From contig OX463778.1 in the NCBI GenBank assembly GCA_949825025.1, forward strand, positions 35,108,616 through 35,172,615: a stretch of 64,000 bases of DNA, in the 5' to 3' direction. Both the position numbers and the translations under genes were made by a program. Positions 37,671 through 52,368 of this stretch are shown here, one piece after another; within the stretch, counting starts at the first letter, position 1, and each line of letters begins with the position of its first letter. The notes under the pieces are model-generated. The model was not told the origin of the DNA. It did no database searches and worked only from the letters and a program-made list of their open reading frames with translations. Origin of the DNA: Siphlonurus alternatus. Taxonomy: Eukaryota > Arthropoda > Insecta > Ephemeroptera > Siphlonuridae.

Positions 37671-40255
37671 TGGCTCCGAGCACCAATGCCGAGCTTGTTC
37701 CTTACATAATGAGGAAGATGGCTGGCTTTAGGGGGGGGGGGACAGTCAGCTGGTGCACAGTCTGGGAGGGGGAGGGGGTTCGACTCTCACTGCTGGAGAA
37801 CCTCGGTAGACGAGGCGCGCGGGGTCGCCGCAGCATCCGCCGTCGTCAAGATGAATCTGCTGGACCACGTGTGCTTGAGAAGGGGTGGGGGAAGAGATTG
37901 CGTCACCCCTTCTTTATACAAAACATGTTTCCTCCTTAGGTCTAACACCTCCCGTGATTTGCACCTTCTCATCACTCTTCTCCTTTGCTTTAAACGTATC
38001 ATGTAATGTCACATCTTTATAATACCTAATCAAAATTCAAGTCTAATTTTTCAAAAATTAAAAGACCTTTTTTAAACTATTACCCTCTACACTTAAGTTC
38101 CACTTGGTGTAAATCGTGTGATTTATTTAATTCCCTCGTGTATGAACTGAGGAGGCGAGAAGATGACTCAGGCTACGTAGTCACGCCGGCGTCACGGCAA
38201 TGTTGCTGGCTCTGCGCCTGATGATGGGGAGCTTACATTATAGCGCGACGACGTCGACGCACAGGGCGAGAGCAAAAAAACGAGACAGCCAGCGAGAGTC
38301 GAGGGGATAAACACGGGGGAGTGATTTAACTTGGAGAGCGCGCACCATCAGCCACTTCCGAGTGTCTCTCAAGCATCCAGCCTCGTCACTCCAACCGCAC
38401 CAGCAGACTAACGTTACCAACGCAAATTTATAAGACGAAACTTATTTCCCCCAGGTGGAAAAAAGAGATTTGCTCCTGGAGCAAGCTAACCCCGGGACTT
38501 TTGGAGAGAGAAATGCAAATACTGTGCAAACATTGCAAAATACTGCAAGTCGAAAGTTTTTTTCACTTCTTTTGCATTATGATTTAATTGCGTTTTATAT
38601 ATATAACTGCATCACCAACAAATTCTTGATGGATTTTTAACAAATTAATTTCATGAAGCTTTGCTTCCGATTTCACAAGTTTATTCATTCAATTATTGAA
38701 CATATATATAATAGACGACAAAAAATGAAAAGGTTTTACATTAGATATAAAATTTGTATACGCATGATTAATATAATCAAGAACACACTCTGGTGTACAT
38801 ATATAAAACAACAAACAACTTATTACCTTTCATTATACCAATTGAATTGAACCCCATGGACACATCACATGGATGTTTATTAAATATAATTTAATTTTAT
38901 AAAAAGAAATATATATATTATATATATAAACAAAATTTTGTAAATTTATATCGCCGCGACAAGGTGAAAGACAAGAAGTTTACTTGTCGTCGTCTGCTTT
39001 TGTATATTTCTTTGCTTAATTACGTCACTGGTGTCGTAGCTGGCTTAAAGGGTAAAGATCAAGCACGAAGCGAACAGCTGTTAAGGCCACGGGAGCGCAT
39101 CTATCGCGGTAAGGGAACGGGGAGATGGGAGGCACTTTGCACCAGTGAGGGCGGGGCGGAGAAGACTCACGCGTCTCACGGGGGTTGAGGAGTGTTCGGG
39201 GTTGATATGGTGGAGGGAGTGGATCACCCGTCTTGTACGAGGAAGCGATGATTGCTCGGGGACGTAGGGAGGGGAAAAAAATCGTAACGTCGCAGAGAGA
39301 CAGGTAAAATATTAAGTTTTGATAGAGTGTGGGCGAAATCATATATAAGTTATAGAACCTCCGTCGTCTTCTGTAACCTGCTCTTATATTAGTTGAATGC
39401 TAGAGGATACACGTTAAGGACTGTCGCTACGTAGCCGGCCACCAGAGGCGCAACGTTTGCGTTTCGAAAAATACTGATTGGAAGAATTTTGTTCCAACAT
39501 TTTTACAAAACTTTAAAGGATATTTAATTTTTAATTGTATAATATTAATTATATATATATTCTCTGATGAACAAGTTAATATGGATACTGTACAGCAATG
39601 TTTTAAGGACTTTACAAGTAAGAAAATTACACACTATATTTCCCCACTTTGTCACAAGCCCTCTTGCTGAATTTTTTTCTCCTCGGATGTACTGTACATT
39701 GTCCCATTGTTCGGGACTGCACCTAGCTTGCTCGCCAGCAAGCAGCGAGGCAAGTGAGGATGGTCAGCTTGAGCTTTACCAGCAGCAGGGAGGGCGCCGA
39801 GACGGCTTAGGTTCTGCGGGCTCGCGCACGTACGGATCTGCACGGGCGGGCCCGTGGGCCGTGCAGACCCATGGGCCGTGCTCATGCAGCTCAGCATTGG
39901 TAGTCTGCACACGGAAATTGATGGCTCCTACAAGGCCTAGCTCTATCTATTAAATTCCTCCAATAAAAAAAAAAAAAAAAAATACATAATAATATATCGA
40001 TTTTTTTTATTGAGAGAAAAATTAATTAATTATTATAATTATTATTAATTATTGGACCGTAATTATATAAAATTATAATATTTATTATAACATTTATAAT
40101 ATAGTTATAATATTATATAACTATATATATATATATTATTATATATATAGTTATATATGTATTTATATAATACATATCTACAAAAATATAAAATATATAT
40201 AAATATAAATAAATAAATATTTATATTTATTATTATTTTTTTTTAATAATAATAT

Positions 40256-40642
40256 TATTGGCGCAGTGCATTGACCGATTCTCGTTAGATCACCGAAGTC
40301 AAGCTACGTCGAGCGTGGTTAGTACTTGGATGGGTGACCGTTTCAAGTAAAAAATACGCTGCTCCCTCCCTGGGGTAAATTCGTCTCGCTTTCCACCCAG
40401 TGCAGTGATGCACTTGTGTGTGGTTCTCCAGGCTTTGGACATCGCTTTGGTCCATTGAGAAAAATTAAAGGTGTCCGTCCTGACTGAGGTTTTCCACGGT
40501 TCCCTCAGTCTCACCTCAGCGAATGTTGGGACGCGTAAGCATGCAGGCCGTGGCCACTATCCGTTCCCTACCTTCTATCCCTACCCAGTACCCCGCCGCG
40601 AGCTGTAAAAGCTCTTAGGGGTGTATCCTTGTAAAAAAAAAA
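40256..40642 (+). mobile_element. 5S-rRNA-derived SINE (SINE3-like)
   Basis: Positions about 40276-40344 match 5S rRNA: GATTCTCGTTAGATCACCGA, then the internal promoter A box region AAGTCAAGCTACG, and the C box GGTTAGTACTTGGATGGGTG. The match ends just after GGGTGACC. About 280 bases of unrelated, non-AT-rich body follow, ending CTTAGGGGTGTATCCTTG and a short A tail at 40633-40643. A 5S head, a unique body and an A tail define a SINE3-type retroposon transcribed by RNA polymerase III, moved by a LINE. A true 5S gene is excluded because the last third of 5S is missing. Confidence 0.82.
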
Positions 40643-43224
40643 ATTATTAATATATATATAAAGATAATCAGGTGCGGATCCAGAAACAAATTATTATCAA
40701 ATTATTTTTATTTCAAGCATATATGATTAGATATGATGAGCCACATAAAGCGAAACAGCATTATGAATGATAGTAAATTTTAATATATAAAATTACGTAA
40801 TTATTAGGATTATTACTTAGATTCGAGTTAGATTCATTATATATAACAAAAGGAATTAAAAAATACAATAATATATTTTATTTTTTTATCGAAAAAAAAA
40901 AAAAAAGTTTCGATGCTTACTATCCTAAAAATCATAATATTAATTCTTTCAAAATAATACATCTTTGTTTATTTACCGTTACTCTCCCTTCTATTCAATT
41001 TAAAATACAATGGAATGTTGAGGCGCACTCGCAACGGTAGAGCAGGAGCATTCATCACGGCACGGCTGCCCTTCATATTTCTTTCTTTGCCTTGAGCTTT
41101 TGCTCTCTGAGTTATAGGGACATTTTTTTAACTGCAATAACTTATCATATAATTATTGTATTCACAAATTAATCAGACTAGGAAATAGATAAACATAATT
41201 ATAATGACTGTTGCTCATTTAAAAACGGTTAATCTTATTATTTCCTTTGAAATGTTGGAATTAAAATCACCCAATCTCGGACATCATTTACTAAAGACTG
41301 GTAGTGACATCTCTTTTCATTCCACTTGCATATTTTCATAGCGACAGACCTTAAATATGAAAAATGAAATTGCTTTACCGCGCACTCACCCAAGATATTT
41401 GAACACCATGCAGCAACAACGTAACTTCTTCTTTTTTTTTTAAATATATATTCTGTAAGATACAGAATTAAATAAAATTTGTTTAACAAGGAATGTAGAC
41501 ATAAAGAACGATAAAATGAATATTAGGTATTCTGAAAGAACAGACAGACAGATAAGTACGCCAGCGAACGAGACATATGGAGATGTGCAGCAAAAACAGG
41601 AGCAAGGTGCGTGGCTGGCAAGGGGAAAGAGCTGCTATAAGACTAAGACGACGGCGGCCGGATTTCCGCCCTGTGGGGCCGCTGGAGCAGGCTTGGATGC
41701 TGCTGTTTCGAGACTCAAGCAGCTGGGTTGACGGCAAGATGCTGATGTGATGCCCCGTGCCCGCCCCACTCACTCCCCCCTGCCGTACGGAGCAGACTTC
41801 ACGGGGGAGGCGAACTTACAAGCAACCCCTGCCCAAACGGCTGATTATGACATTCAAACTCAACTTTTTAATTAATTAATCACTTCAAGGTAAACAAAAG
41901 GTTGTTGTTTTATATGCAAAATTTCCACAGCATCAACTGTTCAGTAGTCAGAGGAATGAAAAGATACTCTCCTACATGTCCAATGTCTTTTCTTTTTCCT
42001 GTTTTTTTTTTTTTTCTTTTTCCTCTCTCTCTATCTCTTTTTTTTTGGTTGTACTAGACAATCCCATAATAAAATTTGATTCCAAAGACTCCAAATGTCT
42101 CTCGTCATCATACTTGAAGTGACTCATTTTGTCAAACATTTAACGAACGATATTGCTTTTATACTCTTAAATTACGAACGAAAAAATAAATATATTTATA
42201 ATCGAAAGAATTAGTTTTTAATTTAATATAATATATAAAAAGCTATTGGAAAAAAAATATGCCCACGAGAAAAATTCATTGGTCAATTTCTATTTTTTAT
42301 TATTTTTTTTTTTTATTATTATTATTTATTTTTTTTACGAGTTCAACCCAAAAAAATGAGGCAAGCTTCAGGTTGTCCTTTCTGTATAAGTTTTCCATAG
42401 TGAACTGACAACATCTCTTCGATATTCTGTAATCTGTGCTTGCCGGCGACGGAGCAGGTTCGACCGTGGAACACGCGCTATAAGGTGAAGCACGCAAGAA
42501 TATATACATATAATATACAATAGTGATAGCAAACGTCGCACTAAATGCCCAACTCATACATACTAAATACTTTTTATCTAAAATATATTCTAGCATGAAA
42601 TTTTTGTTATTTGAAATATATAATGTTACGGTTTGCCGTATCTCAAATATATAAGCTATGAGGTCGTGCATGTTGCTCGTCAGGGTAGAGTAAAAAGGAT
42701 GGAGAAGTGAACGATCGAGGGATCGTTACCAATCTTTTATCTCTCGTAGACTCGGTAACTTGAGGGGTATAATAACCTTTAAAATTTCTCATATAAAATG
42801 TATAATACTTCAACTTGTGGTTCATGGCACAAATCAATATTGTATTTCATTACTATATAATAACATTTTATAATATGATAAATTAAATGTGAAGGTCTGA
42901 AAAAAAAAATATGTTTAAGTCGAAACCAATTAGAAAAAGAAAACGACATCAGAAAATCACATAAGATAAACTTTATCTTTTATATCGTTATTAATATTCT
43001 ATCAAATTTCACACATTAACTATATATTATACATTGCATAATATAGGTGTAAATTTAATATAAAATATGAATACATGCATAATACTGCAGAAAGAAATGC
43101 AATATAAATCAGTTATTCATTATATACAATAATTTTAATGTATAATATTATATTAATATTATATTAATGTATAAGGTCAAAGTATAAATAATTGGAGAAA
43201 TCGAGTATTGATACTGTTAAACTA

Positions 43225-43548
43225 TAAGTTATATTACACGATACAAAGATACAATTTTAATAATTATTGCATACAATTTATCTTTACAAGAAAATTTTAA
43301 CACCATTTGTTTATATGGAGCTAAAATTTTCTTGCAAGAAAATATTGTATGGAAAATTGTATCATGTAATTCGGAAAAAAAATTATATCTTCATGAACAA
43401 ATGGAGTTGGAGTTTTCTTGCATGGAAAATTTTTTCTAACTATTGCATACAATTTTTCCTTACAAGAAAACTTCAACTCGATTTGTTTGCTAAGTATGGA
43501 GATTGAATTTTCTTGCAAGGAAAAATTGTACCATGTAACACCAGCTTA
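43225..43548. mobile_element. Foldback MITE family 2, copy 2 (with internal duplication)
   Basis: It begins TAAGTTATATTACACGATAC and ends GTACCATGTAACACCAGCTTA. It contains two arm pairs of the type TGCATACAATTTNTCTTTACAAGAAAAT and its complement, each around a TTTGTTT...ATGGAG centre. It is about twice the length of copies 1 and 3, which suggests one element inside another or a tandem duplication. Confidence 0.65.
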
Positions 43549-44041
43549 ATATCGGCTTTACATTGAATAAATTAAAGACTCAATAAGTAAATGCAGGTGC
43601 GAAAAATATAAGCCTAGCAAGAGTATAGCAAGAATTCGCTTGCTGTTGTGCAAAGCGTATTAGAGGGAATGCGGGTAGGGGATGATGGCACATAGCCAGC
43701 AGCATCTCCACTAGCTGCCAGCTTATACACGGGGCTCCTCCTTGTACCGGCCAGAGACAATCAGGTCAGCGCGTCCTTCCATTATCCCTGCACGGACCGA
43801 AAGACTGACACAACCAACCTGCATGTCACGACACGCGGCGCAACAGGGATCTTGAATATTGACAAACAAATGTTATTAGGCAGAATCGAGACACACACAC
43901 CTTGAGAACTCATGCCATCAATGTAGATGAGACGTGGGAAAATCGGTGTCACATAATTTTTCTCTGACGATCACGTATATGTCACGTATGCAATGCATGC
44001 ATGAAGTAATACCGCGGTATGTACAATTTCAAATTTGACGT

Positions 44042-44077
<36 letters not shown>

Positions 44078-44152
44078 CTTTTGAAACATAATTATTAATA
44101 AGAATTTCCTCGATATAATATTGACTTTTAACTAAAATAAAAATTAATTTCA

Positions 44153-44301
44153 TAAGCCTGTATTACACGATAAAATTTTGCATATGATATATATTTTGCT
44201 TACAGGAAAGTTTCAACTCCATACAAACAAATTGAAGTTTTCTGGTAAGAAAAATTGTATGCATATAATTAAAAAAAATGTATCGTGTTATAACGGCTTT
44301 A
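44153..44301. mobile_element. Foldback MITE family 2, copy 3
   Basis: Ends TAAGCCTGTATTACACGATA and TATCGTGTTATAACGGCTTTA are inverted repeats. The centre has TACAGGAAAGTTTCAACTCC and ACAAACAAATTGAAGTTTTC, the family pattern. Length 149 bp; non-coding. Confidence 0.7.
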
Positions 44302-47300
44302 TCTCGCTTCCCTGAAAACAAAAGCTATAATATAATACTGTGTAGTGAAAATGTCCAATAATCCCATTTGCATCATAGGGCATTTTTTCTTCTTTTTTTT
44401 ATCAGTCAATTTAATGGAATAACTATAATATATTAAAGCTGCAAGACGGAGTTGGTTTTGAAGTTCGGTGAATTTTGATTTTAAATTGAGCGTGGTCTAC
44501 TTTTGGCCATACTTTTGGCGATGGTCCATTGTATCCTTTATTAAAGCTCGATTTGGAAGACGCATTTCATACCGAAATAAAATGTTAAATATATTATAAT
44601 AAAATATATACCTTTTCCACGACTTGATATGCAATATTTATTACATTATAATTATATAATATATTCAAATATAAAATATATAAAATAGTATATGATGCGT
44701 GTTCTAGTGCGTCTAATCATACCAATACACGTTTGTAAGATAATATAATAGAGCTACCCTACACAAGCATTTATACCCCCCCCCCTTACAAGAACTTTTT
44801 GGGACAACTATTTTTATTAAGGTTCAATTTCATGATCATTATAATCGAGGCCCAAAATATCGAAATAATATAAATTTTTTTAGCTATAATATCTTACAAT
44901 ACAGTATACGAGGAGATGCAAATTCAAGTAACACACTTCTTAATACCATATAGTATAGAATATACTGCACAACAAAGCATGCAGCCACGTGGAATTTGAT
45001 TGATAGCGCACGAGTTTAATTCTTTCGAGAAACGTGTTTTTTATAGCTCACCCCTATAATACAATAAGTGCAATCAGAACATTGACGGCGTCACGAATGC
45101 ATGTGATTTTTCATTTTTTTTTTCCCTCGACAATATCAAACACAAATGTTTCATTTCCGCCGCGATGAGAAAACAAGACGGAGACAAGACGTAAGGTGTT
45201 AGCAATGAGCCTGCCTGTCGTTTTGTATCCCTCCCTGTGAAGAAGGGAGCAAGCAAGGGAGGGTGGATATTGGCTTGGCCGCCCTGGCAACGCGTATGAC
45301 GCACCACCAGCGCGTTGTCAAGCACACAGCCGCCGCCCTCTCGCTCTCTTGGTGTTGTGCGACACACGCTAATCAACTGACATTTCTCGCTTAATTGAAC
45401 CTTATCACGATGGTGACAAGAAATCCTGCTCATTTTCTAGACAAAATATGAGTTGCTATTAAAAGATATACCGTGTACAATGTTTATATAAAAGTTTAAT
45501 AATAACAAAAAATCTAATTCTTTTATCCCTTGCTCATAAATAAAGAGTTGCGTGTCGTGAGGGATGAACGAGAGTGTTTCGCAGCTGATCTAGCAGCCTT
45601 GTCGCGTCACCTGACGGTATTGATTGATGGCAAAGACGGATAGGCCAGTAGGCTCTTCGTTCGGTGCTTGCCTGCTTCATCAGGCTAGCATGAGGGAGCC
45701 AGTGGCGCCTACCCCCGGCGCCTACAGAAGTTGGTAGCCAAGGCGCGAACACACGCGAATGAGGGCACAGAATTGCTGAGGTTCACAGAAGCTGAGATCA
45801 ATGTCGCGCCCTTGGGCGGACCAATCAATCTCACGCTACATCCTCCTATCGAACTCATCAAAAACAAAGTAATTATTGAATTTCATATCAAAACACAACA
45901 GTATGAAATCATTATTACTTAGGGAAATCTGATACGAAAGTTACTTCAATATGGAAATTTAAACTATTTTCCTCAGCAAGTTTCCAACTCTCCATACCCT
46001 TGTCAATCTTTCTCTCGACACTTTGACAACATTTCAGCAAACTTTAATTATACAAGTACGTATAATGCAATATAGTAAAATTTATTATATATATGACCGG
46101 ACAGAGCGTTGGAAAATTAAGTTGAGAAATGAAATATTACATCTGCATATAAATATATAAGTTAAATTAAAAGACAGGATAGTGTAATTACACCGTCGAG
46201 CTTGCTATTGTTAGTAAGTAAACAATAAATCTGTTAGAAAAGAATTATTTACATTATAATAGTGGATAATTTATAATATTTCCAATTTTCTACAAATCAC
46301 TATATCTCAGATTTTTTATTGAAAATAAAAATGAACGGTCATCATGATTATATGATACTGAGAAATTATTGTATAGGACTTCAAAGGTCTGCATGATGTG
46401 AGGGGTGGAACGTCGGGGGTGCGGGGCGGGTACGATAAAATATAAGCGGTGCCTCCCTCTATATAGGTCACGGGAGATTACAATATCGGGAGAATACAAG
46501 GGAGATTTTCTCATGACCTTCATATATAAGGGTTTGTTATACTGTTGCACGCGTAATCATTACATGATGTACAAGAATTTTACATTTAAGGCAGTTACAT
46601 CACACTCTAGGTTTTGACGTTGTCAGCTCATGCACATCTGCAGAAGTGTGACAGACATGCAGGGTAGCAACAACAGCAGCAGGGTATAACACGTGATGGT
46701 ATAATAAGTGAAGAGCGGAGCGGGTCTGACTGGCTATAGCTGTCACTCGCACGCTCGTGCGCCATCAACAGCTGACGAGACAACCTTCCGCCCAACTACT
46801 GTCCTCACAATGAACAATACTCTGCGCTTTCAGTCACTACAATTTATTCACTCAACTGACCAGAACACAAACCTTTTCAATAAGAACCATTTAATAAAAA
46901 AAATAAATAATCTGTTACGAATGAGATAATTATTTCAGCACGCTATATACACCTGTCTGGTGGGTCGAGTGAATGACTGAGAAAGGCTGGCCCAAGTCCC
47001 AGGGACGTCGAGCGTTCCCGTGTCGACATCTCGGTAAGTTGCGGCGATGTGGCGCAACACGCGTGGTCTGCTGCTGGCTCTTGTACCATTCGACCGAGCC
47101 AGCTGCACGAGAGAACGGACCCCAGACGGCTAGAGGGGGGAGAACGACGATAATTGTTTGTTGTAACCCCTTACAGTGGCGCAGTAGCACTCAGGTTATG
47201 TCTCGAGGATTTGACCTCATGCACGGTAGTCATGGCTATAGGAGTTAATTTTATAATTTTCAGTACTGCATGTTAATAAATTTATTAAATTTCTTAGCTT

Positions 47301-50300
47301 ATAAGAATGTATAAAAAATGTCTAAGGACTCCAAGTAATTTTAAGTATATTATTTATCAATAAATGCATCTTAGAAGGCCGAAAGCAATTTCAGTTTCAA
47401 TTATTTTATATAAATGTTTTTTTCAAAATAAATTTAAAAATAACCATTAAATCTTAATGCATTATTGAAGTCAAATTAATTTTATTCAATTATAATTGAA
47501 TTTATATATTTTAAACAAACAAAAATCCATGAATAATTATTAAGCTGCATGCATCGTGTTGTTCTGACTGTATATGATATTTAATAATATTCAGAGGGGT
47601 CAACTACGTCTGTGTATAGGATTTGAATAGCATTTCAATAACAAATAATTCATTTATTATCTCTCAAATTATAAAAATAAATTTTTCACGGTAAATAAAC
47701 ATGTGTTTCGTCCCCAATCTCTATAACGTTACATATACAACAGAATTTACATTGTATATAATGTATATATAATTTAGGAGTTGCTTTGCAATTTTTATAC
47801 ATGGCACATACATGCTAGGGCACGAAAAGCATATAACCTTTATTTTTTGTCCATATATTTAGTAACTATTTTTTAATATTCAAAAGCTAAACAATATTAA
47901 ATATATTGTGTCCTTTCATTATGGTAAACATACAAAAATTAAATGGCTTTATAAATGATATAAAAATGTATATATTCCTTTCACATGGAAAAAAATACAT
48001 ATTGGTATTGTCAAAAATATAACAAAAGCCTGATGACGGATATTTCTAGCACAATGATGCAAATACAGCAGACTCTCTATTAATATGCATGATCCGGGTA
48101 TACACTAGCTGTTAATAAATCGTTAAATTATATATGATAAATTTCAACCAGTGCTCATATTTCTCTAATTGACATGTTTATAAAGAAGTTTGATAGTGAG
48201 AAGACGTGGAAAATGGGAGACATCCGAGAAGAAGACGTCAGCTTCGCACGCATGATTGGCCAGACAATAATTCAGATTCCATAAGGCGCGATAGCACGGT
48301 AGAATGGAGCGCTCATTACGTTGACTAACGACCCCACCACGGCTTGCGACATCAACGACATCTACGACGAGCGAAAATTTTCTCTCTATGGAGCAGTCGT
48401 AGTTTTTCATTAATATATAAATGAGAAAACTCGCGTGCACGAATAAAAAATGAAGACGCTGCTGCTTGAGAATATACACAGTAATTTAATAAGCACATTT
48501 AAGCGACACAACCTATAATGGACACAAGACAATTTAAAGACGGTAAAAAAATCTACATTTTAAATAAGTCTCGTTAACGGAAATGCTTCGAGCGGACGGA
48601 CCGACGTTGGTAATTTTATTATTTAAAAAGAACAAAAAAAAAAAAGAAAATACGAGAGATTTTATTTAATATTGTATCAGTTATATAACTTTGCGATCAT
48701 GCAACAAAACTCACTCGGCAAAGTCGCAGCAGTGCATCGTCACTGACGAGCGCATGGTTTTGGCCCCTGGGGTCATGGCAGAAGACACGTTCACGTGCAT
48801 GCACCTAACCGATACACATTTCACACCGGACGCCTCGGCGTCAAGAGCCGGCAAACTATTGCGAGCAACAGCCTTCGCGGTATAGCAGCCACCGCCCGCC
48901 TCTCAGCTGGGGCAGCAGCAGCATGCATTACACCCTAAAGTTCCCAAAAATAATTGTCAGTTTGAAAATAAATCTATGCTATCCTGGGAAACACTCTTCT
49001 TACCTCGTAAGCTTGGCGGCCAACTCGGCGAGTTGAGAAGGACCGCGCGGCGCTGGTGCTCGGTTCGGCTCGTTTCGGTCCCCTCCCCCAGCCCCTCTTT
49101 CTCGCTCTCTCTCTCCCCCGGTGTGGCGAAGAAGAGCAAGCAAGCAGGCAAGCATCAGCCCCCGGAGCCTCGAGGAGTGTGCCACCGAGAGAAGCGAGCA
49201 CGCCCGACCAAGCCCGACCTAACGTTCGCCATGAGCACCACGCAGGCAAGCAAGCAAGGCTCGACCTCTCATCCCCATCAAGAGGACTCTCAAGTGATCA
49301 TCCCGGAGAAAAGTATCCCCCACGCATTTAATTCAAATATGCGATTGATCACGTAGGCAGAATTAGCAGGTGAAATGTCACAGCACAACACGTTTACTTC
49401 GGGGCAAATTTGCGTAATTAAGATAAACGAATGGCTGGACACAACGTTGCCGAGGTGTACACAATTAATTAGAATTAGAATATATATATTATAAGAATAA
49501 TTTACAGTCGCCAAGCAGGCATGCAAAATCAAATTCAGAGATAATTGCGTAGTTGTATAAACGTCTAGATATTATGTTTTCTCGTATAGCGATCGAAATG
49601 AACGAGACATTTGATACACATGCAGTGATGAGAGTAGCTGCACGTGACCGTATTCGTCACGACGCTTTCCTCACAAAAACAGTAATCCCACGTGAATTTC
49701 ATGACCTTGTGTATTTAAATACCAATATAAAGTAATTAGATAGAATTGATGAATGAATTAACTGACATTAACATAAACATCGATTCTTTTGCCGTTCAAG
49801 GTCCAGCTATAAATTCAAAGAGAATAAATTTAATTTTCTCCTATAGTTTCGAAACGAGATTTTCCAAAACCAGGTACATGCAATTTCATAAAATATGAAA
49901 AGAGTTCATAAGCATTTGAATAATTGGCACATTAAAAATTTTAGAGACTATAATCAATTTAAATTCGAATTTTTGCCCATTAACGTTGCTGTAGCTTAGG
50001 CTATGCAGCCCGGACGACACAACGGACGAGAAAGTTGCCGCACAGCTAGGCGTCAGTCAGAACGGCCATGATGGTTTTCGCTTTCTATTATTCTAGTCGC
50101 TATAAGTAAATGCTAGTTTTGTTAGTCTCTTTGCTTTAAATACTTATAGTGGAGTAAAAACAAGGTTCTTCATTATGTATACTGAAGCATGTATTGTGCT
50201 TTACAGACGGTAAAACATGCTTCAGGAGACATTTAACCGAGAGCCTAACACGACTTTTTTTTTTAAAGTCTCTCTCGTGCCATAATTCAGATGGAATCAC

Positions 50301-51830
50301 GCGGGTGTCGCTCGCGGTGTAGGAGGGTAGCGATGGCAAGGCTGCGATGTTTTGGTGAGTCAGAGACAAGCGGGGTAAAACGACGACGATGTGGCGGAGG
50401 ACGCGGCGCGGTCACACACGGCGGCAATCTCTTGCAGCCGCGGCGGTGGAGGAGCAGGCAACCAAGCCGCAGCCAGGCAGGCAGGCACGCGTCTATACTT
50501 AGCTCGTGCCGCGGGCCTCCTTGCTTCTGGGCACGTGGCCATCTAGATGCAGACAAGCTTGAGAGGTCTGAACACCGCTACCACGTCACAAATACAATGT
50601 TGAAGTTTGCATAATCTTTAAGATTTAGCTTTTACTTTTTAAAAATTATTACTCATATCATACGAAAAGCTTTGAGTTAAAATTATTAGTTTTTTGTTAG
50701 CTTTTAAATCTGAAGTTAAAAATGCAATAACTATACTCCATCTAGAATAAGAGTTTCAAATATAATACTTTGATATAAAATTTATCTTTTCCTGCAAGAA
50801 AATCGAGTATTCGATCATGAGGGTTTGGTGACGTGGGGTCGTGGTCCGCGAGGAACGCGAGTGCACGGGGAAGGTCCAGAGACATGCAAGGGGAAGGAAG
50901 GATGCTGCTGCGCTACGGAGGGAGCGGAGTAGGGGTTCTCAAGTCACTGCTGCCACCACCGCTTCAGCCACAGCCGCTGGCGTCGCTGCCTTTTATGGTG
51001 CGACTCTGGAGCAAGCACACGCCATCTCCCCTTCTTTTTTTTTTCTCTCACACGCGGTTTGAACCCCGCTCGCTGGCTCACAACACTATAGATGTTACAG
51101 TACACCCTTCTACAGCTATCACGTGAACCACACCCGGAAACACCCTCTCTATATATCTCTCTCTCTCTCTCTCCATCTGCAGCCAACAAGAAGTCACTGC
51201 CCTCTAAGTCGCAATAAAATTCTTTTAAGCGACGCATTCACTGGCCATCACGCAACTACAGATTGCACGTAATGTCACCTCTCTGCTCCTATCATGCCAG
51301 CTGTAACAGTACATTGCGACACAAAGGCTAAGACGTTTTGTATTGCCAGATCTGATGTTTGAGCCTGTGACATTTTAACATTTCATCTTTGTCAGAGACG
51401 ACGTTTGAAATGAGGCTACGTTCTGGAGGGATTGGGGCGCCACGGCGGCGACGCTGGCCACGGGAGATGTGGCCCCGGCAAGGAGGTCTTGCCCGCTCCT
51501 CATCCATCACGTTCTGTTAGCCAGGCCCACGCCGCTGGCACTCGCTCTACATCGGTCCCACGAGGCTACGCGAGGAACCAACTCACTTATAACTGGGCTG
51601 TTTCAAAATAACACAAATAATGTACGTAAAAAGATAAAAACTCCATTGTGTTTGTTACTCCTGGTTACATCAAAACATTTTAAATCTTTTTATCATCAAC
51701 AACGTTGCACTTGATGTAAATAATACCAAATAATATAACATGCAAAATCATAATGTTTTGTGAAAATGCAATTCGTATTCCTTTTATTTACTCTATTTAT
51801 TAATTTTATTATTTAATTTATTTTTCTGAC

Positions 51831-51918
51831 TACTATCAGATTCAAAAAGGCGTACCTCTAAATAAAATACAAGTTTCATAAGTAGAGGGGTACACCTTTT
51901 TGATTCTGATATATAGTA
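51831..51918. repeat. 88-bp hairpin
   Basis: CTATCAGATTCAAAAAGGCGTACCTCT on the left is matched, with small gaps, by the complement AGAGGGGTACACCTTTTTGATTCTGATATATAG on the right, around about 28 nt. Confidence 0.6.
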
Positions 51919-52298
51919 TACATGTCGAGGATTTATGTGTTTCTCTAGCGGAAAATTTTTCCTTATACGCTATCCCATTATAATATTTATATATGGAAAA
52001 AAAAATTCAATATATTGAAATATATTCCCCCCGATAACTATTAAAACTGCATTTGAAAATATCTCATACACCCATTTAGAGGATTTTGAATCAAGAACTT
52101 ATTTTTCTCCATATATATAAGTGCTTAAATATGCCAAAACAACAATTTCGTTTTTTGATTTCCATACACTATAACACATTTTTAATTGTATATATAAGGG
52201 CTGTTTGTAAATAAGGATAAGATTTTCCTTATGTTCCATGTACGGATGGTTCATCTGATTCTTAATTGATTCATAAACGATTGTCATTTAAAAAGAGA

Positions 52299-52301
<3 letters not shown>

Positions 52302-52362
<61 letters not shown>
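52302..52362. repeat. (TA)n microsatellite
   Basis: About thirty uninterrupted TA units. Confidence 0.9.

Positions 52363-52368
<6 letters not shown>

Noticed and set aside
40276..40344. Functional 5S rRNA gene
   Set aside because: The match stops after the C box and the 3' third of 5S is missing; unrelated SINE body and A tail follow.
47005..47040. Plus-strand exon ending at a strong donor (TCTCG/GTAAGT)
   Set aside because: A good donor alone; no acceptor, coding signal or plus-strand gene in the neighbourhood.
48957..49356. Five overlapping open frames on both strands
   Set aside because: Typical of GC-rich low-stop DNA; GCAAGC repeats explain the Ser/Lys/Gln-rich translations.
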